Numbered from the stretch's first letter, positions 25,601 to 33,896 are shown. The stretch: DNA of 64,000 nt from an uncultured Psychrobacter sp. (GCA_947489525.1 CANLDW010000001.1:372001-436000); one strand, 5' to 3'. A program made the numbers and translations. Notes: generated by a model from the sequence alone, not told the origin.

Positions 25601-27925
25601 ACAAGTAAGCTTTATGTGCGCCTTGATAAAGGTCGCTCGTTTGCCATGTACGGCGATCTAAAAACACAGATTGACAACGACGAGGGCATCAAACTAGGTC
25701 AGTACACGCGTACCTTAACTGGTCTTAAAGCACAGTACGAAGACGCAGATACTCGTATCACCACCTTTGTCGCTGAGACCAGCTCATCGCAGCGCGTTAA
25801 TGAGACTCGTGGCCTGGGTATCTCAGGTCCTTATCCGCTTGCAGGCGATTTTGACGCGGTACTTGAGAACTCTGAGACTATCGAAGTTATCACCCGCGAT
25901 GCAAATAATCCCGGTCTTATCATCAGCCGTCAGACGCTTACGCGTTTTGCAGATTATGAGATTGACCCCTTAAGCCGTAGCCTATATCTAAAAGCGCCGA
26001 TTGCCAGTCAAGATCTAGCTGGCAATCCTATTTATCTACGCGTCACCGTCGAAGTCGACGAAGGCGGCGATGATTATTGGGTGGGCGGCATTGCAGCTAA
26101 GCGCAAACTAAATGATAAGGTTGCTATCGGTGGTAGTTACATCAATAGTGATGACCCGCTCAACAACGAAGAGCTTGCTAGTGTCAACACCGTGGTCAAA
26201 TTCAATGACAGCTTAAAACTAGTCGCTGAATACGCCAAAAATAAAGCGGATAACCCAAACTATCAGCCGAGCAATCAGATTAACGCTGAGCTATTGACCG
26301 ATAAACAAAATACCAAAGGCGATGCACTGCGTGTTGAGCTTGACTACAATAACAAAAAGAACACTCGCGCCAAAGCTTACTATAACGATTCTGATATCGG
26401 CTTCGTCACAGGTGCATCTCCCCTAACCGCTGGTCGTACCGAATCAGGCGTTGAGATATCACATCTAATCAATGAAAAAAAGACCGCGCTTAAGCTTGAA
26501 GGCGTGCGCACTGAGGACAACGTCACTGACGCTAGTCGTCAAGGGGTACAAGCCAGTGTTGAGCAGCGCTTAAGCAAAAACATTGTCGGTGAGGTCGGTC
26601 TGCGCTACTATAAGCAAGACGCCACGCCAGCATCGCGTAACATCCAAGACGCAACTGATGTGATAGATGTCACCGATGATACGATATTCAACGACGATAT
26701 CATTAACCAATCCGCGCTAAGCGGCGTCAGCGATGCGGATAAGGATATTGAGGGCACGACAGCACGCGCCCGTATTACCGCGCGTTTACCTAAGCTCAAT
26801 AACTCCTTAGTCTTCGCAGAGTATGAGCAAGATATTGATAATAGTGAGCGTAACGCTACCTCCATTGGCGGTGAGACGCCGCTTGGTGGTTTGGGTCGTC
26901 TCTATGCCCGTCACGACTTAATAAATAGCTTATCAGGTAGCTATGGTCTCGATGACACCGAAGAGCGTCAGCGTACGGTCATCGGTTTTGATGCCAACTA
27001 CATGAAAGATGGCAAGGTCTATAGCGAATATCGTATGCGTGATGCCATCAGCGCGCGCGAAGCTGAGGCTGCCATTGGTCTTAAAAATAAATGGTACGTG
27101 CAGCATGGTCTGACACTCAGTACCTTGTTCGAGCGTATTGAATCATTAGAAGGCGATGATGATAATACCGCAACGGCTGTTGGCATTGGTGCCGAGTACT
27201 TAGCGGCAGAAGATTATAAAGTGTCAGGCCGCTTAGAGCAGCGTTGGGGCGAGACTAGTGATACCCTTCTAGGTAGTGCGGGCATTGCCTATCGCTACAA
27301 CGAGGAGATTACTTTACTGGCCAAAGATATATACTCACGCGTTGATTATAATAATGGCGATCGCACGGTTAACCGTTTCCAATTAGGTGCAGCTTATCGT
27401 GATTACGACAGCAATCAGCTCGATATGCTAGCTAAGCTTGAGTACCGCTTAGATGATAATAATACGGGTGATGACACTTACCAAAGAGATACGATCATTT
27501 GGTCTTGGAACGGCAACTATCACCCTACTCGTCCCTTGACACTATCAGGTCGTTACGCAGGTAAATTTACTGAGTTTGATGCGGATGGTATTAGCAGTGA
27601 TAATACCGCACATGCGCTGTACGGGCGTGGACTTTATGATGTGAGCGAGCGCTGGGATGTTGGCCTACAAGCGGGTACGTACTGGAACGAACAAGCGGAC
27701 GACTTAGCGTATATGCTCGGTGCTGAGGTAGGCTATAGCCCAATGACAAACCTATGGTTATCGCTAGGTTATAACTTTATGGGCTTTGAGGATGAAGATA
27801 TCGCTTATGACGATACGACGCAAAAAGGCGCTTATTTTAGACTACGCTTTAAGTTCGATGAGGATTTGTTTAAGCGTGATGACCCGCGCAAAAACAAGCG
27901 CTTAGCAAACACAAAGACGTTATAG
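22625..27925 (+). CDS. Giant DUF11/SdrB stalk plus outer-membrane beta-barrel protein (surface protein D)
   Basis: This protein has 1766 aa. A signal peptide (cleavage near AFA-EN, residue about 35) is followed by the locus N-terminal module (NITNIASTNYSVGSARQ...). An Ig-like region holds the Ca2+-type loop DINKNGLIDANE. A DUF11 domain (about 340-465, LGDYVNYTINVTNSGAATAYD) and an SdrB/CNA-B domain (about 475-570, GKVYHDINRDGIQQKAEGE) come next. A further Ig-like, invasin-like region occupies about 690-900. From about residue 930 the chain is outer-membrane-like: EPGEYYPVYGDSSAKG, YVRLDKGRSFAMYGDLKTQ, then many alternating aromatic/polar strands to GAYFRLRFKF near the end. A 20-residue charged tail follows the last strand in place of a terminal Phe. 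It is probably a barrel anchoring an exported stalk, with assembly or export of A-C possible. Confidence 0.8.
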   Translation: MRQAVYSSCNPRSRMGALTALSVSMLLMQANVAFAENGKGITNITNIASTNYSVGSARQNSTSNPVSFKSLTLPQYAVSITEPPVQTVKAGSTVQWVNVLSNNGTFDETLALSYEYPNSLSNFKVYQDINKNGLIDANETALINPNQIKIGQGESIQLIVQALLSDSAQNNNSADIKIGVVVVEDTSVMAVATDRLVVVEPSISFMDRAYSTNKNSSQVGDDVYVDIGYAQCNVQPNARDQVWVTITSPATGDTYSLKAIETGNNTGKYQLRAATQNNANAIDDDIIQTLQGDNLSVRLDACIAPSVGLDQQPNASDLTAVSDNITSGISIVNELPNLQVIKEGDVKDADLGDYVNYTINVTNSGAATAYDVQLKDALPRGFAYVKGSARVSENVSVDINQAQTTEFKSDGKYQVLSLGNIAAGETKEITYRVLIGASALGGDGINRATATARDENDAPITSMEAQWPIDVSRGLMNTDGIIIGKVYHDINRDGIQQKAEGELGVAGVRIYMENGNFAVTDPEGKYNFYGVSAKTHVLKVDRTTIPAATELVIQSNRNTGDAGSRFVDLKYGELHRADFAIVGGMADSTERLNAELIARSKSISVKNTALEQAVKSKLDLEPIYDRDYKDNVEASGCKSNDVLDRGISCDSAIVTDVLTPSAERIDLVVNKIAAPKEKPLEEYLKEVPNNDVAFINLKDGQQLASYKQMVQVQAPLGSVFTLYANNEIVSEQQIGKTAEQEKQSVIAFDYYAVDLKRGRNTLRGVATDINGQVISEQTITVRAPDSLQTIDYRTQDGLVEADGISEYQIVVSLKDRDGSPYIASTPITIDTNIGRIKLPDGSKDKAGTQVTVTGGELLIPVIAPSVSGNGELIIDTGSAKQIIPLQFTPKLRPLIAVGIVEGAISLKDFDGSSITDAQGAFEEELHEFAGGDDYAASGRAAMFLKGKVRGDYLLTLAYDSENKGERLFRDIEPGEYYPVYGDSSAKGFDAQSTSKLYVRLDKGRSFAMYGDLKTQIDNDEGIKLGQYTRTLTGLKAQYEDADTRITTFVAETSSSQRVNETRGLGISGPYPLAGDFDAVLENSETIEVITRDANNPGLIISRQTLTRFADYEIDPLSRSLYLKAPIASQDLAGNPIYLRVTVEVDEGGDDYWVGGIAAKRKLNDKVAIGGSYINSDDPLNNEELASVNTVVKFNDSLKLVAEYAKNKADNPNYQPSNQINAELLTDKQNTKGDALRVELDYNNKKNTRAKAYYNDSDIGFVTGASPLTAGRTESGVEISHLINEKKTALKLEGVRTEDNVTDASRQGVQASVEQRLSKNIVGEVGLRYYKQDATPASRNIQDATDVIDVTDDTIFNDDIINQSALSGVSDADKDIEGTTARARITARLPKLNNSLVFAEYEQDIDNSERNATSIGGETPLGGLGRLYARHDLINSLSGSYGLDDTEERQRTVIGFDANYMKDGKVYSEYRMRDAISAREAEAAIGLKNKWYVQHGLTLSTLFERIESLEGDDDNTATAVGIGAEYLAAEDYKVSGRLEQRWGETSDTLLGSAGIAYRYNEEITLLAKDIYSRVDYNNGDRTVNRFQLGAAYRDYDSNQLDMLAKLEYRLDDNNTGDDTYQRDTIIWSWNGNYHPTRPLTLSGRYAGKFTEFDADGISSDNTAHALYGRGLYDVSERWDVGLQAGTYWNEQADDLAYMLGAEVGYSPMTNLWLSLGYNFMGFEDEDIAYDDTTQKGAYFRLRFKFDEDLFKRDDPRKNKRLANTKTL

Positions 27926-27934
27926 ATTAACCCT

Positions 27935-27961
27935 ACTGTCATAAGCAAATCTTACGGCAGT
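27935..27961 (+). terminator. Possible weak terminator after surface protein D
   Basis: ACTGTCATAAG and CTTACGGCAGT pair with one wobble and one mismatch around a CAAAT loop, followed only by ATAATTCTTTT. It is weaker than the other terminators in the window. Confidence 0.4.
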
Positions 27962-28086
27962 ATAATTCTTTTACAATTTCTCTTTTATGACGCGGTAAAA
28001 CCACTAGCACGGTATGAGAAATAGTACTCATAACGAGCGTTTTGTACTATAGTTTTAACGATTATTACTACCTAAAGGTCTTATCT

Positions 28087-28971
28087 ATGCTTAGCTTAAC
28101 ACGTCTACTGACAACAGCTAATCGTTTGCACCCTACTACTATAGTGGTGTCTGCAATACTCTTCAGCGCCGTGCCCTATGCTCAAGCAGCTATTGATGTA
28201 GATGAAAATCGTTATACCCTAACTACTGCTAGCAGCACAATGATAAATAGTAACGATAGTATAGATAATAAATGTCAAAACCTAGTCGCACAAAAGCGCT
28301 ATATTAAGTATCAAAGCGCGCATGCGCGTACTATAAGCTGTATGCTTGCGCAATTAACCCCCTATCAACAAAAAGATAAAACCTCGCAGCAGCAGTACTT
28401 CGCTTATAAAGCTCAAGCGTGGCTGAACTATGCTTATCACAAAGACAGTATTAATAGCCAGTCCAAAGCAGGCAAAGACGCTTATGAACAAGGTAAAACA
28501 ATACTGACTACTCTTAAGGAAGGCACGGAACAAAACCTGCGTATAACGACTGATATTCCAAAAACCTCAGCGCTCATGCGTCCAGACCTATGGGCGTTAT
28601 TACATGCGCTCAAAGATAGTGGCGCTATTGCAAACGCACCGCGCGAGCTGGCTTTTAGTGAGGTCAGTTTGATTTGGGCTGCCGCTGATCACTGCGCGCG
28701 CGGTTGGCGTGAGTCAAGCAGTCATTTTCGTATGGCCGATCGCTGGCTTGAGCAAGCTCGTGAGGCCTACGTTAACGCGCATGATTCGCAATCCAACGTT
28801 GCACTTGAGGATGCTACTGTCGATTACTATACTCAATATGCGCCTTTAGATCCGAGCGATGATATTTGCCGTGGTCAAATTTTACCACTGGCAAGCGCTA
28901 ACAATATGTCATCATCCCGACCAATTAACATGCCGACGCCAACCGCGACTTATAGCCTGAGCTTTGAATAA
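28087..28971 (+). CDS. Exported protein of unknown function
   Basis: This 294-aa protein starts at the ATG at 28087 with AAAGGT upstream; a TTG 45 bp earlier is unlikely. The signal peptide ends VPYAQA-A (about residue 34). The mature protein is mostly helical and polar, with recurring segments such as YFAYKAQAWLNYAYHKDSIN, SEVSLIWAAADHCARGWRESS and ADRWLEQAREAYVNAH that look like degenerate TPR-type helices. It has four cysteines, an even number suited to periplasmic disulfides. It lies 161 bp after the barrel gene on the same strand and ends at a strong terminator, so it may be the last member of the surface locus. I do not recognise the family. Confidence 0.65.
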   Translation: MLSLTRLLTTANRLHPTTIVVSAILFSAVPYAQAAIDVDENRYTLTTASSTMINSNDSIDNKCQNLVAQKRYIKYQSAHARTISCMLAQLTPYQQKDKTSQQQYFAYKAQAWLNYAYHKDSINSQSKAGKDAYEQGKTILTTLKEGTEQNLRITTDIPKTSALMRPDLWALLHALKDSGAIANAPRELAFSEVSLIWAAADHCARGWRESSSHFRMADRWLEQAREAYVNAHDSQSNVALEDATVDYYTQYAPLDPSDDICRGQILPLASANNMSSSRPINMPTPTATYSLSFE

Positions 28972-29084
28972 AGGTTGGTAGTATGTATATTTAATAGATT
29001 TACTTTAGATATATTCAGTACATTTCAATAATGATACAGTCTGATATAAGTGCTTTTTTAAATAACACCATACATACTGACAGC

Positions 29085-29112
29085 AAAAAGCCGACAAAAC
29101 GTCGGCTTTTTT
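29085..29112. terminator. Bidirectional rho-independent terminator
   Basis: AAAAAGCCGAC / GTCGGCTTTTTT with a 5-nt loop lies between the end of the surface locus and the convergent TetR gene. Confidence 0.9.
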
Positions 29113-29130
29113 ATGGCAATAGACTCTATT

Positions 29131-29826
29131 TTAACGATCTCTACGTGGCAGCTTTTCTGGCAAATAGCAGCGTAGATAAGCAATTGAAGCGGTATTGGCT
29201 TCTTGTAGATAGTTATCTGTAATACTGCCGTGACGACGATAAGAGAGAGTGAAAATACCGTTGATAATGCTATAAGTAACCAGCAAAGTATCTTGCATAT
29301 TTTCAAACTTAGGCATCTCATAGCGTTCAGATAAGCGCTTATACACTAAAGCAACAACTTGATGATCCATATCTTCACCGTAGCTATCGCCTTCAAAGTC
29401 TGGCGTATTTGTGTCATAAATTAGCTTAGCTTTTGTTTTATCTTCATGAAAAATACGAACACAACGATCAATAAGTGCAGTAAGATAACCCTGCCAGCGA
29501 TCGTAATCCACAGTTTCCACAGTTTCTAAGGTTTCTAAGATCTCGATAGCATTCAAAAACCGCAGCGCCAAAAATATCGCCTCAATGTTTGGAAAGAAGT
29601 GGTAAGCAGACGCTCTAGGGATACCGGCCTCTTCACATACTGCCGCTAAGGTAATATCATTGATAGGCTGAGTCTCACTCAGCTTCTTAGCACCCATCAA
29701 CAGTTTTTGTCTACGAGCACGGCCTTGCTGACTGGTAAATTTAAACTTGTTAGGCACAAGCTTTTTTGCCAGTTCAGAATCTACCAGCACATCTTCTATT
29801 TTATCGTCTTTGTATTCACTCATCAT
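29131..29826 (-). CDS. TetR-family transcriptional regulator
   Basis: This is a 231-aa TetR-type repressor. The N-terminal helix-turn-helix lies at about residues 60-95 (INDITLAAVCEEAGIPRASAYHFFPN, with the family-typical YHFF). A helical ligand-binding domain follows with an unusual acidic stretch ILETLETVETVDYD. I chose the ATG at 29826 because AAGAG lies upstream; an ATG at 29880 would add 18 residues without a clear site. It has no divergent partner gene; the next gene upstream on the same strand is an EEP-family hydrolase. The ligand and targets are unknown. Confidence 0.85.
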   Translation of the reverse strand: MMSEYKDDKIEDVLVDSELAKKLVPNKFKFTSQQGRARRQKLLMGAKKLSETQPINDITLAAVCEEAGIPRASAYHFFPNIEAIFLALRFLNAIEILETLETVETVDYDRWQGYLTALIDRCVRIFHEDKTKAKLIYDTNTPDFEGDSYGEDMDHQVVALVYKRLSERYEMPKFENMQDTLLVTYSIINGIFTLSYRRHGSITDNYLQEANTASIAYLRCYLPEKLPRRDR

Positions 29827-30034
29827 AAGTCTCTTAAGGTTGTGCCCATCTTTATTGATACCAGATCGATTACAAAACATTAATCCAGATTTAAAGGATT
29901 GTTTACTGCTACTTGGTAATCGTAATATTCATACTATCATATTATAACATATAAGCGGATATAATAAATGCTTGTACACTCACATTTAAGGGACATTAAT
30001 GGACTAAAAGGTAAACAGCAATCACACCACTGTT

Positions 30035-31057
30035 TTAGTCAAACAGTCTAATCTTCGCTCTTATAATACCGTGATCTGTCACCCTATCAGCATAATCCCA
30101 TTTTAAGTGATCATTAAAATAATCGACGCGCTCGACCTGACCTATAGCAAACTTACTATCAGCTAAAAACTCTTCCGAGACAAATAACTGATCAATAATC
30201 TCAGGCATACCTTGATAGATATGAGTGTAGGCCACATCTTTCATCCAGCCGTAGCGCGCTTGTATACGTGCGGCATCAAATAGAGCGACATCACGCATAC
30301 TTTTGTCATAGTTGACTTCGCCAGTTTCAGTCATCAGCTGGGTAGTCACGCTATTTGTCACATCGTTCATATCACCAAGCAAAATCAGGGGCTCGCGCGT
30401 ATGCGCTAAACGCTCCATGATTGATATCCTAATAGAAGCCGCTTCTGCTGCTCGCATACATAAACTACGCAGCTTGGCTCTGATACGAATACTAGGGTCA
30501 TCTATATCCTCCATCAAATCACCACTATCATCGCGTAAATAATACGCCCGCTTACTTTTTAGATGCGCTGTAACGATAGTTATCGGTTGTCCAAACGCTT
30601 GAACCCTTAGTATCAAAGGCGGACGATTAAAACGAGTATATAGCCCTGAGTCTGGCACATCGATAATTGCTTTTGGTGCAATATCTTCTAGCAAGCTAAC
30701 TTCTAAATGCTTAAAACGACTGATAATCCCAACTGCTGGCGTATCTTGCGCGCCTTGTCCTTGCGTATAAGGACTTGCATTATCGTTACTAGCCATCGGT
30801 ACAACAACATGCTCCGGTTTAAACCCTAAAGAGACAGCGAGAGCTTCAAGTGCACTTGCATCCCATACCTCTTGTACTGCGAGAATATCAGCATGTGATT
30901 TGGCAAGTAAATCTGTCATACCTCGAAGTTTATGCTCATAACTCCGATTATCATAAGGAGACGCATTGTCATAATACACGCGATTGGGACGTGCAAAGTT
31001 TAATAAATTAGCGGTAGCGATATAGAACGTTCGGTTAGCGTTTTTGGAGTTATTCAT
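30035..31057 (-). CDS. Endonuclease/exonuclease/phosphatase-family hydrolase
   Basis: This is a 340-aa metal-dependent phosphohydrolase of the EEP superfamily (DNase I-like fold). Family motifs are visible in order: TANLLNFA at the N-terminus, DILAVQEVWD with the metal-binding Glu, VTAHLKSKR with the catalytic His, LLGDMNDVTNS, and VTDHGIIRAKI at the C-terminus with the Asp-His pair. There is no signal peptide, so it is probably cytoplasmic. The substrate (nucleic acid, phosphoinositide-like or other) cannot be told. It lies upstream of the TetR gene on the same strand with a gap of about 200 bp. Confidence 0.85.
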   Translation of the reverse strand: MNNSKNANRTFYIATANLLNFARPNRVYYDNASPYDNRSYEHKLRGMTDLLAKSHADILAVQEVWDASALEALAVSLGFKPEHVVVPMASNDNASPYTQGQGAQDTPAVGIISRFKHLEVSLLEDIAPKAIIDVPDSGLYTRFNRPPLILRVQAFGQPITIVTAHLKSKRAYYLRDDSGDLMEDIDDPSIRIRAKLRSLCMRAAEAASIRISIMERLAHTREPLILLGDMNDVTNSVTTQLMTETGEVNYDKSMRDVALFDAARIQARYGWMKDVAYTHIYQGMPEIIDQLFVSEEFLADSKFAIGQVERVDYFNDHLKWDYADRVTDHGIIRAKIRLFD

Positions 31058-31173
31058 ATATGACCTAGTCTTATTTTATGACAATGAAGTTGTAATCCCA
31101 ATAAAGACAGCAATTAGTGTTACAGAATTACGATTGACTATATAGTTAGTCGAGTATTAAAAAGATACAACGG

Positions 31174-31241
31174 AACTGGGACGAATTTTGCGTAGCCTCT
31201 GTCAGCGCAGACACAGCAAGCAATTAAAATTTATACCAGTT
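31174..31241. repeat. Imperfect inverted-repeat element, possible dispersed intergenic repeat
   Basis: Arms AACTGGGACGAATTTT (31174-31189) and AAAATTTATACCAGTT (31226-31241) are inverted repeats matching at 13 of 16 positions. They enclose a GC-richer core with CTGTCAGCGCAGACACAG. The layout resembles a small palindromic interspersed element, but only one copy was noticed in this window. Confidence 0.45.
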
Positions 31242-31292
31242 TCGCGGCAAAATTTAATGTACTTATTTTATTTAGGATCGACTATCGCGGTA

Positions 31293-32642
31293 CTAGAAGC
31301 GGGACTGCGTTTGGTTACGGATGCGCGCTAGTACAAAGGCTACGCAGCCTATCAAAGATGCAAGCACGCACAATATGAGCAGCTTATCGTATTTGTGCTC
31401 TACACCAAACATTGACGTCATAACCGAAATATAGCCGCCATTTTCTAGCATATAAACTATGCCCGCTGTCAGCGCTGCTACAAAGCTGACACTGATCGCC
31501 CACGCCTTCACTTCCCAGCCTGACCAAATACTAAAGAACACGACGGGCGCTAAAAACAACGATGCCGTGCCACTCACTGCGACCGCATCAAATAGATCCT
31601 TACTACCAGTGGCGATAAAAGCCAAGCCCATGAGCAAAAACCCTGCCATTACTAGCCTACCGTTATTGACTGTCGGCTTGATCAGTTTCATATCAACAGC
31701 GATAAGTTTGGCGGCGCTGGCATAAGTCGAATCTAACGTCGATATGGCAGAGATGATCAGCGCAAAACAAAACAGCATCATGACTGCTGGTGAAAACAAG
31801 GTATTCAAGGTTTGCGTGACCTCGTCTGCACCGCCAACATTGTTGAGCTGTGCAAATACCCCAAGCAGACCGAATAAAACAATACAAATGATGGAAATGG
31901 GCGCTGCATAGTAAAACGATTTTTTGGTGGTATGGCGATCTGCCAAAAATCCACGATCAGTCATGACAGGATCGTGTGCAGGATAGCTCCATATCTGTAT
32001 AAAGGCGACTATAAGTAGTATCCAGCCTTTATTATCTATCGTATCTGATGAGCTGACAATATCAGAGAATGAAAATAACGGGTGGGCAAACATAGCTGCG
32101 GATAGAACAGTAATAGCTATGATAGTAAGCAAGGCTTGAACGACATCGGTTTTAAGGGCTGTATGTAGACCGCCGATAGAAGAATAAATAAGGGTCGCAA
32201 CTGCAATAATTAATATTAGATAAGTTTCATTAAATCCAATGAATAGTGTGGTTATGAAGCCAAATACTAACAGGTTACTAAAGACCTCACTGATCAAACG
32301 GAAGCTTATGACAGCGTTATAAAGATGCTCGCCCGTACGGCCAAACTTAACCTGCATGAAGCCTTGCATATTACTAAAGCCATGGGTGAAGCGTAGACTA
32401 TCAACAATATGAGCACCTGTAATAAAGCTAAAGTAGTACATAGTGTAAGCTAATGCACCTGCAATCCCATAAAAAAACCCTAGAACCGCGGCGTTCATTA
32501 ATGAGCGGGCAAATATCCATGTAGTTACTTGCGATAGTACCAGTGTCCATAAGCTCGGTGCTAGACCCTCACGTGATGTCCCCTGATAAAAACTGGCAAT
32601 ATCAGGAGCAAACTTAGTCGAATTAGTTGGAGAATCAGTCAT
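31293..32642 (-). CDS. Sodium:solute symporter (SSS family)
   Basis: This is a 449-aa inner-membrane protein with about 12 hydrophobic helices, of the LeuT-fold sodium:solute symporter family. Family-typical stretches include WIFARSLMNAAVLGFFYGIAGALAY, FRLISEVFSNLLVFG, YSSIGGLHTALKTDVVQ and SAISTLDSTYASAAKL (the conserved TM8 region). The N-terminus is shorter than in PutP- or PanF-type members and lacks their first helix pair, so the substrate cannot be assigned. It is monocistronic, between the EEP hydrolase and the glycine-zipper gene. Confidence 0.85.
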   Translation of the reverse strand: MTDSPTNSTKFAPDIASFYQGTSREGLAPSLWTLVLSQVTTWIFARSLMNAAVLGFFYGIAGALAYTMYYFSFITGAHIVDSLRFTHGFSNMQGFMQVKFGRTGEHLYNAVISFRLISEVFSNLLVFGFITTLFIGFNETYLILIIAVATLIYSSIGGLHTALKTDVVQALLTIIAITVLSAAMFAHPLFSFSDIVSSSDTIDNKGWILLIVAFIQIWSYPAHDPVMTDRGFLADRHTTKKSFYYAAPISIICIVLFGLLGVFAQLNNVGGADEVTQTLNTLFSPAVMMLFCFALIISAISTLDSTYASAAKLIAVDMKLIKPTVNNGRLVMAGFLLMGLAFIATGSKDLFDAVAVSGTASLFLAPVVFFSIWSGWEVKAWAISVSFVAALTAGIVYMLENGGYISVMTSMFGVEHKYDKLLILCVLASLIGCVAFVLARIRNQTQSRF

Positions 32643-32721
32643 GGTTGAGGCTGCCAGTTTTAATGTTGTGTTAAGACTATCATAACTACCCCCTTGAGAT
32701 GTTTATAATCTTAAGTTGTAT

Positions 32722-32753
32722 AAAAAAGCCTTTAGGAATGACCCTAAAGGCTT
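32722..32753 (-). terminator. Rho-independent terminator of the glycine-zipper gene
   Basis: AAGCCTTTAGG / CCTAAAGGCTT with a 6-nt loop is followed on the minus strand by a T6 tract, 43 bp past the stop codon. Confidence 0.85.
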
Positions 32754-32773
32754 AATGTACAACTATTTATCCA

Positions 32774-32799
32774 AGTGTTTAATTATAGTGTTTAATTAT
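32774..32799. repeat. 13-bp tandem duplication
   Basis: AGTGTTTAATTAT is repeated perfectly at 32774-32786 and 32787-32799. The second copy overlaps the stop codon of the glycine-zipper gene. Confidence 0.9.
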
Positions 32800-33512
32800 T
32801 TGGATACGCGGTTCCAAGCATCACGTGAAGCAAGACGCGCCTCATTCCACTCCATTCTGGACTCGCCTTTGACTTCTTCCCATGAGCGCTTTAGATCGTT
32901 TTCGTGATCTTCAAAACGAGCGTCAGCTGGATAGCGACCACGGTTAGCATAACCTACAGCATAGGCAGGATGCATATCGCGATCGAAGTCATAGCCATCT
33001 CTGTAGTAACTTGCATTCGCATGCTCGGCACGCCAGTAAGCTTCTTCATGCGTTGGGTTTATCGCTTCAGCTGAGGCATGACCTGCACCGCCACCTGCGA
33101 TTGCACCAACTGCGCCACCAATAAGTGTACCTAATGGGCCTGCCATTGAACCAATTGCCGCGCCCGCTACTGCGCCACCCACACCGCCAATCCCAGTTCC
33201 TACGGGATGAGAGCCTGGCTCACCTGTAATCACATCTGCATTGAGGTCATCCTTGGTTGCATCTGACATGTGCTTGACTTCATGACGATCAATATTATCG
33301 TGATCACGCATCATTCTATCGTCTGCAACGCGATCTGAATCTGCCATACGGCGATTGTTATCATCTATAATACGATCTTTGTCACCAGTAACCATATTAT
33401 CGCTAGTTATTCTGTGATCGCTATCATCGATAACGCGGCCATTAGCATCAACAACACGACCTTGTGCATCTACCATACGGTCTTTATTATTTATATTGTC
33501 ATTGTTATTCAT
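32796..33512 (-). CDS. Hydrophilic glycine-zipper protein with Asp/Arg repeats
   Basis: This is a 238-aa protein with no signal peptide. Residues about 8-75 are a run of degenerate units of the form D-x-x-x-R-(I/V/M)-(I/V/A)-D, for example DRMVDAQGRVVDANGRVID and DRIIDDNNRRMADSDR. A glycine zipper of about 50 residues follows (GTGIGGVGGAVAGAAIGSMAG...), able to form a membrane-inserting hairpin. The C-terminal third is polar and aromatic (RAEHANASYYRDGYDFDRDMHPAYAVGYANRG), ending in an amphipathic helix WNEARLASRDAWNRV. AAGGATG precedes the ATG. It may be a stress or envelope protein; the family function is not known to me. Confidence 0.7.
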   Translation of the reverse strand: MNNNDNINNKDRMVDAQGRVVDANGRVIDDSDHRITSDNMVTGDKDRIIDDNNRRMADSDRVADDRMMRDHDNIDRHEVKHMSDATKDDLNADVITGEPGSHPVGTGIGGVGGAVAGAAIGSMAGPLGTLIGGAVGAIAGGGAGHASAEAINPTHEEAYWRAEHANASYYRDGYDFDRDMHPAYAVGYANRGRYPADARFEDHENDLKRSWEEVKGESRMEWNEARLASRDAWNRVSK

Positions 33513-33896
33513 AAGTTCATCCTTAAAGTGGTTATAATAAATTGTTAATTTAATTGTGATATTAGACAGTTTAACTTATAAGTTTCGAGCTCATAGGTTA
33601 AGTGATCTGTCCAAAAACTACTTTATTGTAGATATCATAAACTAACTCGTTACCCCACCTAGTATATGGACTTATAAGACTGGGCTGATAGATTGATTAT
33701 GTAAGCTATGTCAATATCGCGATGACCTTACGTTACAAGATGTTTGTTTTCTCATGATTTCTAATAGTTGCGCTATTAAGTCGTTACGACAGCATCATTG
33801 ATTAATAATACCAATAATCAATCATACTGTGATTTATAGAGTCTGCCTGTTATCTTGTTTAAGCACTCTGACCTTGAAATGCCACACGTTGCAGAT
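33513..33896. other. Intergenic region downstream of glpK
   Basis: This 384-bp AT-rich gap has no credible gene. It must contain the promoter of the glycine-zipper gene (minus). The only structure seen is an 8-bp inverted repeat ATTGATTA/TAATCAAT at 33797-33822, with no T-tract. Confidence 0.6.

Noticed and set aside
22625-27925. Giant protein as a TonB-dependent receptor, usher or classical autotransporter
   Set aside because: No plug domain, TonB box, usher motifs or type V passenger/translocator boundary could be recognised; the stalk precedes an atypical barrel.
29500-29545. Repeat-rich segment in the TetR gene (ETLETVETV)
   Set aside because: It is a short coding repeat giving a Glu-Thr-rich helix; no sign of a separate element.
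32816-32831. parS-like sequence around TCACGTGAAG
   Set aside because: It matches the parS consensus at only about 12 of 16 positions, lies inside the coding sequence of the glycine-zipper gene and is 30 kb from parB. No good parS was seen in the window.
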